Part shown: positions 1 to 5,012 of the stretch, one piece after another
Layout: each line of letters starts with the position of its first letter
Position numbering within the stretch: the stretch's first letter is position 1
Source: an uncultured Hyphomicrobiales bacterium
GTDB taxonomy: Bacteria; Pseudomonadota; Alphaproteobacteria; Rhizobiales; Beijerinckiaceae
DNA length: 5,120 nt
Assembly: GCA_903903935.1 (NCBI GenBank)
Contig: CAIVAX010000223.1
Span: forward strand, 1 to 5,120
Direction of reading: 5' to 3'
The notes under the pieces: generated by a model
Database searches by the model: none
The model's input: only the letters and a program-made list of their open reading frames with translations
What the model was told of the DNA's origin: nothing
Program-made: the position numbers and the translations under genes

Positions 1-214
1 CTGGATGACACCTCTTGCCTCAGAGGGATGAGGCCAGATGAAAGATGCGACAGGCGAGAGCTATAGACCTGATTTCGGTCTCTCATGGCATAATTTCAAG
101 CCAATCTCACCGACAAAGCAACCCATGTGCGAAATTGCTTGCTTTTTATCCCTGTCGGCATGCTAGAAGGCGCCTCCGCCGGCCTTTCTCATCCCTGCCG
201 GCTCGGGAGTTTAA
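1..214. other. Left-edge region without a supported gene
   Basis: On the plus strand all three frames meet a stop within the first 66 bases (stops at 6-8, 29-31 and 64-66). At most a short C-terminal tail of an upstream gene could be present, and none of the three tails is recognisable. The remaining ~150 bases form the leader of the hydrolase gene at 215. I found no convincing -35/-10 pair. A weak extended -10-like TGCTAGAAG around 159-167 lacks a good -35 partner. No hairpin followed by a T tract is present. Confidence 0.5.
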
Positions 215-901
215 ATGCCTGAAGTCATTTTCACTGGCCCCGCTGGCCGCATTGAAGGCCGGTTTCATCCCTCCAAGCAACGCGGCGCGCCCATTGCCGT
301 GATTCTGCATCCCCATCCGCAGTTTGGCGGGACGATGAACAATCAGATTGTTTATAATCTTTATTACACCTTTGCCGAGCGCGGCTTTTCTGTTCTGCGC
401 TTCAACTTCCGTGGCATTGGCCGCAGTCAGGGCTCGTTCGACCATGGTCAGGGCGAATTGTCCGATGCCGCTTCTGCCCTTGATTGGGTGCAATCCTTTA
501 ACCCCGAAGCGCGCGCCTGCTGGATTGCAGGTGTCTCTTTCGGCTCTTGGATTGGCATGCAATTGCTGATGCGCCGGCCTGAAATTGAAGGCTTCATTTC
601 CATTGCGCCACCGGCCAATCGCTTTGATTTCTCCTTCCTTGCCCCCTGCCCCTCATCGGGCCTGTTCATTCATGGGGATCAGGATCGTGTGGCGCCGATC
701 AAGGAAGTGATGGGGCTCATCGAAAAGCTCAAGACGCAAAAGGGCATTTTGATCGAACATGCGACCATTCCCGGAGCCAATCATTTCTTCGAGAATTGCA
801 TTGATCCTTTGATTGCTGAAGTGGGCGCTTATCTTGACCGCCGCCTCAACAATCCCCCAACCAAGGCCTTGCCTTCGCGCAGCTCTGGTAGCCGAGCCTG
901 A
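215..901 (+). CDS. Alpha/beta-fold serine hydrolase (COG2945-like)
   Basis: This 228-residue protein is a compact cytosolic alpha/beta hydrolase with no signal peptide or membrane segment. Visible landmarks in order are HPHPQFGG at 32-39 (the HP-containing oxyanion-hole loop), FNFRGIGRSQG at 63-73, the nucleophile elbow GVSFGS at 106-111 with Ser108, HGDQDR at 153-158 supplying the acidic residue (Asp155 or Asp157), and GANHFF at 187-192 with the catalytic His190. The length fits the family. The last ~17 residues are Pro/Ser/Arg-rich and look like a non-conserved tail. The ATG at 215 follows GGGAG with a 5-base spacer, so the start is well supported. The substrate is unknown: members of this group are annotated only as hydrolases or carboxylesterase-like enzymes. 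The sequence resembles the strongly conserved alphaproteobacterial version. It converges with anmK, and its stop codon lies in the first unit of a 17-bp repeat. Confidence 0.93.
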   Translation: MPEVIFTGPAGRIEGRFHPSKQRGAPIAVILHPHPQFGGTMNNQIVYNLYYTFAERGFSVLRFNFRGIGRSQGSFDHGQGELSDAASALDWVQSFNPEARACWIAGVSFGSWIGMQLLMRRPEIEGFISIAPPANRFDFSFLAPCPSSGLFIHGDQDRVAPIKEVMGLIEKLKTQKGILIEHATIPGANHFFENCIDPLIAEVGAYLDRRLNNPPTKALPSRSSGSRA

Positions 902-944
902 TCATCACGAGAGCCTGATCATCTCGAGAGCCTGATTATTTGGG
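894..944. repeat. Three imperfect 17-bp tandem repeats between convergent genes
   Basis: Units run 894-910, 911-927 and 928-944. Each begins GAGCCTGAT. Units 1 and 2 differ at one position, and unit 3 differs from unit 2 at four. The array covers the stop codon of the hydrolase (899-901), the whole intergenic gap, and the last three codons of anmK including its stop (936-938). The sequence also contains the palindromes TGATCA (twice) and TCTCGAGA (922-929). The right-hand AGAGCC (927-932) can pair with GGCTCT (943-948) across a 10-base loop. No T tract follows on either strand, so a classical intrinsic terminator is not supported. Confidence 0.85.
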
Positions 945-2036
945 CTCTGCCAAACGCCCGCCCGTCAATGGGGCAGGCACGCCCGTTGTCGTTGGAAAAC
1001 TCAAGGGCAAGGACAGATGCGATCTAACGGCCAGATAAGCAAAAGCCTGCGCCTCTAGTGCATCTGAAGACCAGCCATAATCCTCCGCCACGGCCACAGG
1101 ACAGGGCAGCGCCAATCGCAAAGCCTGCAAGAGAGTAGGATTGCGCGCCCCGCCGCCGCAAACAATGATTTCATTGGGGGACTCGGGCAAAAAGGGCCAG
1201 AGCGCGGCCACAGAGGCTGCCGTAAAAGCGGTGAGCGTTGCGGCGGCATCCTCATTCGACAAAGCGGCGACAGGCGCGCGGCTAAAGGCATTGCGATCAA
1301 GTGATTTGGGGGGGCTTTGCCTGAAATAATCATGCGCCATGAGCTGCGCCAAAGCGCGTGCATGGACCTGACCTTGAGCCGCCATCGCGCCATCTTTGTC
1401 ATAGGGCAGACCGAGACGCTCCAACATCAGATCATCAATCAGCGCATTGCCCGGCCCCGTATCGCAGGACAAGGGCGGTCCGTTGTCAGAGAGAAAAGTG
1501 AGATTGCCCACGCCGCCCAGATTGAGCACAGCCATAGGCCCCGATAATCCCGCCGCTTTGACCAAGGCTTGATGATAAATGGGCACGAGCGGTGCGCCCT
1601 GCCCGCCAGCTGCCACATCAGCGGCGCGAAAATCATAAATGACCTTGAGCCCCAGAGCTTGCGCTAAGGCCTGACCATCGCCAATCTGAAGGGTCACATG
1701 CAAATCGGGGCGATGCAAAACGGTCTGGCCATGAAAGCCGATTAGTTCAATCGTGCTGCGATCAAGTTTGTGCTTGGCCAAAATGCGCTCAACGGCTTGG
1801 TGATGGCGCTGCGTGATCATCTGCTCGGCTTGCGCCAAAAACTCGGGGCGGTCATCGCGGTTCTGCAGATCCTTGGCCATGGCGAGCGCTTGGCGCAAAA
1901 GCGCGCGATCATCGTCTGAATAAGGCAGAAAAGAGCTGGGGCCCTGAACGATTTGATCCTGACCATCGGTGTCGATCAGCGCGCAATCGACCCCATCCAT
2001 GGACGTGCCCGACATCAGACCGATTGCACGAAACAT
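936..2036 (-). CDS. anmK: Anhydro-N-acetylmuramic acid kinase
   Basis: AnmK uses ATP and water to open the 1,6-anhydro ring of anhydro-MurNAc and phosphorylate it, giving MurNAc-6-phosphate. It acts in the cytosol in peptidoglycan recycling. The 366-residue length is typical. Conserved blocks are GLMSGTSMDGVD at 6-17 (nucleotide-binding P-loop-like turn), FHGQTVLHRP at 101-110, GGQGAPLVPIYH at 144-155, LNLGGVGN at 171-178, DTGPGN at 192-197 (sugar-binding and catalytic region of the hexokinase/actin-like fold), CGGGARNP at 293-300, and SSDALEAQAFAYLAVR at 323-338. The end TTGV..PLTGGRL is also characteristic. The ATG at 2036 follows AGAGGG with a 7-base spacer. The gene lies 36 bp behind the DUF2802-like gene on the same strand, so it may be the last cistron of the flagellar transcript. 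No separate promoter could be recognised in the short gap. No defect is visible. Confidence 0.97.
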   Translation of the reverse strand: MFRAIGLMSGTSMDGVDCALIDTDGQDQIVQGPSSFLPYSDDDRALLRQALAMAKDLQNRDDRPEFLAQAEQMITQRHHQAVERILAKHKLDRSTIELIGFHGQTVLHRPDLHVTLQIGDGQALAQALGLKVIYDFRAADVAAGGQGAPLVPIYHQALVKAAGLSGPMAVLNLGGVGNLTFLSDNGPPLSCDTGPGNALIDDLMLERLGLPYDKDGAMAAQGQVHARALAQLMAHDYFRQSPPKSLDRNAFSRAPVAALSNEDAAATLTAFTAASVAALWPFLPESPNEIIVCGGGARNPTLLQALRLALPCPVAVAEDYGWSSDALEAQAFAYLAVRSHLSLPLSFPTTTGVPAPLTGGRLAEPK

Positions 2037-2072
2037 AACAGAGCCCTCTGGCAGATCTGGCGCGAGACAGGA

Positions 2073-2486
2073 TTAAGCGTGCGAGCGTCCCGTATGCAGA
2101 ATCGCAATCGATTCGACGATGTCCTTGGACAGGCCGGTGCGCTCGCAAATCACTTCAGGACTTTCGCCTGCCTTGGAGAGATTGATCGCCATTTCGACCA
2201 TTTCCGAGGCTTCGCGCAAAGCACCCGAGCGTTGCTGGAGGGACATCATTTTCAAATCAGAGCGCAGTTGAGACAGCGCTAGTTCTGTCTGGGCCAGACG
2301 CTCTTCGGCAAGCTTGGAGGAAAAATTGCTATGCCTTGCCGAATCGGCGTTCATTTCGACGATTTTCGCAAGCAAGGCCTGCAATCGGGCCTCAAAAGAG
2401 CGCAGGCGCACAGAATAATAAAGGCCCATAGCCAAAAACAAGGCCGCAAGGATCACCACGATGATGGGGATATCCGACGAAAACAT
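2073..2486 (-). CDS. Membrane-anchored coiled-coil protein, DUF2802-like
   Basis: The predicted 137-residue product has one N-terminal membrane segment at about 7-25 (hydrophobic run IPIIVVILAALFLAMGLYY). A long helical region at about 28-90 is rich in Ala, Leu, Glu and Arg and probably forms a coiled coil. A C-terminal segment at 93-132 (EMAINLSKAGESPEVICERTGLS...) looks like a small helix-turn-helix-like unit. This architecture matches my recollection of DUF2802 proteins, which occur near flagellar and motility genes, but no function is established. An in-frame TTG at 2525 would give 13 more charged residues and a 35-base overlap with the upstream gene. The ATG at 2486 is preferred because it puts the membrane segment at the N-terminus and leaves a 4-base gap. 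Its Shine-Dalgarno is weak: AAGGA lies 13 bases upstream, so translation may depend on coupling. The C-terminal tail would probably face the cytoplasm. Confidence 0.8.
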   Translation of the reverse strand: MFSSDIPIIVVILAALFLAMGLYYSVRLRSFEARLQALLAKIVEMNADSARHSNFSSKLAEERLAQTELALSQLRSDLKMMSLQQRSGALREASEMVEMAINLSKAGESPEVICERTGLSKDIVESIAILHTGRSHA

Positions 2487-2490
2487 CAGA

Positions 2491-2766
2491 TCAATTTTTT
2501 CCTTGCGCCGTTCGCCATGCCTCAATGGCTAACCCATAAGCCCGCAAACGTGAAGCAATTTCATCAGAAAGGCTGGCGCTCACGCCATCCATATCCCGGA
2601 TGAGGGCCTTTTCGGCCTCGCTCAATCCATTGGGCGATTGAGACGCCGCGCCCAGCCAATCGGCGATCTGGCGGGTTAAAGTCTCGATCAAAACGACATC
2701 AGACCCAGCAACAGCCTGTTGCAGGTCTAGTAAAAGAGATTGCAAATGTTTGAGATCGTCGGCCAA
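2491..2766 (-). CDS. Small helical protein in flgN position (putative FlgN-like chaperone)
   Basis: This 91-residue protein is predicted to be almost entirely alpha-helical, with no signal peptide, membrane segment or Cys. Leu/Asp/Gln-rich helices span about 2-39 and 49-88, separated by a short Ser/Pro/Asn/Gly turn (SQSPNG at 42-47). In enteric bacteria and vibrios the gene next to flgM is flgN, which encodes the chaperone of the hook-associated proteins FlgK and FlgL. Position, helical character and acidic-to-neutral composition fit this role, but the protein is shorter than typical FlgN (about 140 residues) and I see no diagnostic motif. FliT-like or unrelated flagellar chaperones are alternatives. 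The start codon is TTG. It is supported by AAGGA at 2775-2779, 8 bases upstream, and by the lack of any in-frame ATG before residue 59. It begins 11 bp after flgM and ends 4 bp before the next start, so it sits inside the operon. Confidence 0.78.
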   Translation of the reverse strand: MADDLKHLQSLLLDLQQAVAGSDVVLIETLTRQIADWLGAASQSPNGLSEAEKALIRDMDGVSASLSDEIASRLRAYGLAIEAWRTAQGKN

Positions 2767-2774
2767 GCCGCCCG

Positions 2775-2779
2775 TCCTT
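2775..2779 (-). promoter_or_regulatory. Ribosome binding site that fixes the TTG start of the FlgN-like gene
   Basis: AAGGA lies 8 bases before TTG (2766-2764) and shares its AA with the flgM stop codon TAA (2780-2778). No ATG or GTG nearby competes for it. A terminating ribosome would release directly over this site, which suggests coupling to flgM. Confidence 0.7.
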
Positions 2780-3077
2780 AGCGTCGGGTGCCTGGCAGAC
2801 TCTCAATCATACGGTCGGCGAGCTTTTCATAGTCGACCGGGTAGGAATTATTGCGGATCGCATTGCGAATGCTTTCGATCTTAGCCCGATCAATCGGGGG
2901 CTGAGCCGAAGGCGTTGCGCCAGCGCTGATTTCGACAATATCCGGGCTGACCTGAGCAGCAGATGCGCTCTGGACAGAGGAGGATGACGAAGCCGAAGAC
3001 GACGAACTGGTCGAGGCCGGAGCTTTGCGACTGCCCACATCGATGGTGGGCTTCTGGTTTACTAGACGATCAATCAT
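2778..3077 (-). CDS. flgM: Anti-sigma-28 factor FlgM
   Basis: FlgM binds the flagellar sigma factor FliA (sigma-28) in the cytoplasm and is exported through the completed hook-basal body, which releases late gene expression. The 99-residue product has the family layout. It has a short N-terminal segment with MIDRL, a disordered linker, a DIVEIS block at 46-51, and the sigma-binding helices at about 62-93 (IDRAKIESIRNAIRNN.YPVDYEKLADRMIES). The linker is unusual: 11 of the 13 residues at 22-34 are Ser. These use mixed codons (TCG, TCA, TCC, TCT, AGT), so this is not a simple DNA repeat. The ATG at 3077 has AAAGG about 9 bases upstream. The gene follows flgA after 75 bp, the longest gap between the flagellar genes here, which contains a candidate sigma-28 promoter. 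Its presence implies that the genome also encodes FliA. Confidence 0.93.
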   Translation of the reverse strand: MIDRLVNQKPTIDVGSRKAPASTSSSSSASSSSSVQSASAAQVSPDIVEISAGATPSAQPPIDRAKIESIRNAIRNNSYPVDYEKLADRMIESLPGTRR

Positions 3078-3101
3078 AACATTGAGCCTTTCGTACCTGT
3101 A

Positions 3102-3128
3102 AGAACGGTCCGAAGCCTATTGAGTTTA
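3102..3128 (-). promoter_or_regulatory. Candidate sigma-28 (FliA) promoter for flgM
   Basis: On the minus strand TAAACTCA (3128-3121), an 11-base spacer and ACCGTTCT (3109-3102) match the core elements of the consensus TAAAGTTT-N11-GCCGATAA. TAAA and CCG occur at exactly the consensus spacing. Outside these cores the match is weak, 9 of 16 positions overall. Transcription would start near 3095, leaving an 18-20-base leader that includes the AAAGG ribosome binding site. In enteric bacteria flgM is partly driven by FliA, so such a site is expected here. An 8-bp palindrome TCGGCCGA (3132-3139) lies just upstream. Confidence 0.35.
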
Positions 3129-3152
3129 GCCTCGGCCGAAAATTTACTCGAT

Positions 3153-3908
3153 TCACATCTGTTGGATGGTCACGGTCTTTCCGGCTTCGAGACGTCCTTT
3201 AAGAACGGCTCCTGTGCCGATATTTGTAACCGAGATCAGTTCGCCTTCAAAGCCATCCTGTTCGGCCCGGCCCTTGACGGCAATATCAAAACCATTTCCC
3301 TTTACTATCAATGATATAGACTCACCCTTCACGACTGTGGGTGGGCGCGAGACATTGCGCGTGGTCAGCACAATGCCGGGGCTCGCCGTGCCCGTGAGGC
3401 GAAAGCCAATGGCTTCCTGAACGGATTTCAGAGCCTGAGCGGAGGGCTGGGAGGTGACAATCCGCTCCTCCAAAACGCTTTCCGTCAGAAAGGTCCCATT
3501 GCGCAGATCGACCTTGGGAACGACAACCTTCCAGCTGCTTTCCTTCTTTATGCTCGCTTCGGTTGCATTTGGTCGGGCCGTCGGGGTGGTGGGATTGGAG
3601 GAGAGGTAATCGATCCGCAGCGTATAGTCCCAGCGAATGGGCCCCTCGCATTTGATCTGGAATGTGGTGGCTGAAACTCCGCGCGGGGTGACGAGGGGGT
3701 TTTCACAGGGCTCCAACATCAGACGGGAATCAATGGGTCCAATCGACTCCTCTTCGGGAATCTCTTTGCCATTGGCCCTTAGCCAATTGGCCATGACGCG
3801 GCGCAGATCATCTGCCCCCCATTTGGCCCCTGCCGCCTCAACCCGAGCTTGAGTCAGAGCCAAGGGAAGAGCAAGACAAGAGATCAGCAAGACACGTAGG
3901 GTTTTCAT
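3153..3908 (-). CDS. flgA: Flagellar P-ring assembly chaperone FlgA
   Basis: FlgA is a periplasmic chaperone needed to assemble the FlgI P ring around the flagellar rod. The chosen 251-residue product has a Sec signal peptide (Lys2/Arg5, a hydrophobic run at about 6-18, and probable cleavage near 25-27 at VEA-AG). An N-terminal mature domain follows at about 28-105, with Cys68 and Cys87 that could form a disulfide. A Pro/Thr linker lies near 106-115. The C-terminal SAF/ChapFlgA region covers about 126-250 (WKVVVPKVDLRNGTFL, then IGFRLTGTASPG, SRPPTVVKGESISLIVKG and LKGRLEAGKTVTI). The length is typical for FlgA. A second ATG at 3914 lies only 2 bases after AGGAG, while the one at 3908 is 8 bases away, so 3908 is preferred. 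The Shine-Dalgarno overlaps the flgT stop codon. An SAF-domain pilus protein (CpaB) is unlikely given the FlgM and FlgT neighbours. Confidence 0.95.
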   Translation of the reverse strand: MKTLRVLLISCLALPLALTQARVEAAGAKWGADDLRRVMANWLRANGKEIPEEESIGPIDSRLMLEPCENPLVTPRGVSATTFQIKCEGPIRWDYTLRIDYLSSNPTTPTARPNATEASIKKESSWKVVVPKVDLRNGTFLTESVLEERIVTSQPSAQALKSVQEAIGFRLTGTASPGIVLTTRNVSRPPTVVKGESISLIVKGNGFDIAVKGRAEQDGFEGELISVTNIGTGAVLKGRLEAGKTVTIQQM

Positions 3909-3916
3909 AAGCATCG

Positions 3917-3921
3917 CTCCT
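3917..3921 (-). promoter_or_regulatory. Ribosome binding site deciding the flgA start
   Basis: AGGAG at 3921-3917 overlaps the TAG stop of flgT (3922-3920). Two in-frame ATGs follow, at 3914 (2-base spacer) and 3908 (8-base spacer). Normal spacing favours 3908, which also gives the more usual signal peptide start Met-Lys. Confidence 0.65.
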
Positions 3922-5008
3922 AACGCATCAACAGGGCTGTTGTGCCCGCAACAATTTTAGGATTGGGCTTTAAGGTCCGCGCCATCGCCTGTCTTGGATT
4001 GACAGTCTCGACCTGAACAATCTGCCATTGGTTCTTGGCGGCATTAGAGGTGAGCAGAAAATAATCGCCCTCATTGACGCCATTTTCAGCCCCCACTGAG
4101 AGCATAATACCCGAAGGGCCAGCTTCCATTACGGCGGCGCGCAAAGGTTGGCAGGCCAATTTTTGTTCGAGTTCCGCTCTGGCTTGTTCAAACAGGGGAT
4201 GCAGATCAATACGCGGCTGCTGCTGCCAAGCCTCAGCAATTCCGTAGATTGTGCGACGATCGGCCTGTGTCAGACTTTTGCGGATCAGACCAATCTGCGA
4301 GCCGGTGAAATTATCATAGAGCTTGAGCGACAAGGTCGCTTGAATGTCGGTGGCGCTGGTCAACAGACCATCATTGCGGATGCGTTCAACCAGTATATCG
4401 CCAGAGAGAGAATAGCCCGACAGAGAGGGCACAGAATTGGTGAATTGCGCCATATAATCATAGGTGGAGTTGTTATTGCGCTCTGCGCCAGAAATGGCAG
4501 GCAAATGGCTTTGATCGGCGACACGAAAGGAGTCACCCTCGCCTAAATAATCTATGCCGTGACGAAGGCCTGCGACAACTGCATTGTAATTATATCCCGT
4601 AATGCCTTTGGCAACTTGAATGCGAACTTTGCGCATATCCAAGTCGACACGACTGGCAGAGCATTCGGTGTCATCACTATCGCCAATGCCATCAATCTTG
4701 ACAAAATAAGCGCCATTTTCTCGGCCTTCCGCGACAATCTGATGTTGCCGGATATGGCCATCAACAAGGATGGAATGCTCATCCTTATAAACACCATTAT
4801 TGAGTTGGCTCGCGCCTTTGATCTTCGTGCCCAATTGCGCTGCAGCTTCATAGAGCGCGTCTGCCAGGGCTGACTTGCGCGCCTGTGTCACATCATTGCC
4901 TGTGATCACTGCGCGTCCCTCACCCGAGACATAGCGTAGTCCGGCCCATGCCTCATCGGTGGGAAGGGCAATCACCAAAGCCAGAATGGGAGCGAAATAT
5001 TTTTGCAT
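3920..5008 (-). CDS. flgT: Flagellar H-ring protein FlgT-like
   Basis: In Vibrio, FlgT is a periplasmic protein that forms the H ring around the LP ring and helps recruit stator components. The chosen 362-residue product begins MQKYF and has a signal peptide with probable cleavage AWA-G at 22/23. Residues 23-108 resemble the FlgT N-terminal domain (GEGRAVITGNDVTQARKSAL, then a helix, then VDGHIRQHQIVAEG and YFVKIDG). A middle domain follows at about 115-285. The C-terminal beta domain at about 290-360 contains GIMLSVGAENGVNEGDYFLL and a final hydrophobic strand. Cys116 and Cys286 are the only mature cysteines and could pair. A longer frame from 5086 would overlap the upstream gene and hide the signal peptide behind 26 Lys/Cys-rich residues, so 5008 is preferred, with AGGT 6 bases upstream. 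It lies 11 bp from the flgA start. The identification is by domain pattern and context, and the middle domain is the least certain part. Confidence 0.85.
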   Translation of the reverse strand: MQKYFAPILALVIALPTDEAWAGLRYVSGEGRAVITGNDVTQARKSALADALYEAAAQLGTKIKGASQLNNGVYKDEHSILVDGHIRQHQIVAEGRENGAYFVKIDGIGDSDDTECSASRVDLDMRKVRIQVAKGITGYNYNAVVAGLRHGIDYLGEGDSFRVADQSHLPAISGAERNNNSTYDYMAQFTNSVPSLSGYSLSGDILVERIRNDGLLTSATDIQATLSLKLYDNFTGSQIGLIRKSLTQADRRTIYGIAEAWQQQPRIDLHPLFEQARAELEQKLACQPLRAAVMEAGPSGIMLSVGAENGVNEGDYFLLTSNAAKNQWQIVQVETVNPRQAMARTLKPNPKIVAGTTALLMR

Positions 5009-5012
5009 GATC

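Noticed and set aside
1..31. Possible divergent minus-strand gene starting with GTG near position 11, preceded by GAGG, and a CCTCT/AGAGG hairpin at 11-26
   Set aside because: Only 11 bases of the possible gene are in the window, and the 5-bp stem has no T tract, so neither can be supported.
146..562. Minus-strand open frame of 138 codons opposite the hydrolase
   Set aside because: It overlaps the conserved catalytic half of the hydrolase gene and its translation has no recognisable motif.
927..948. Intrinsic terminator from AGAGCC and GGCTCT
   Set aside because: The stem is 6 bp with a 10-base loop, lies partly inside anmK, and no run of T follows on either strand.
2955..3017. Simple-sequence DNA repeat in flgM
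   Set aside because: The serine codons are mixed and no fixed unit repeats, so this is protein composition bias and not a microsatellite.
3909..3914. Alternative FlgA start two codons upstream
   Set aside because: The spacer to AGGAG is only 2 bases, while the ATG at 3908 has an 8-base spacer.
4148..4873. Plus-strand open frames opposite flgT (4148-4546 and 4559-4873)
   Set aside because: They lie opposite a well-supported gene, resemble no family I know, and show no convincing ribosome binding sites. They are best explained as shadows of flgT.
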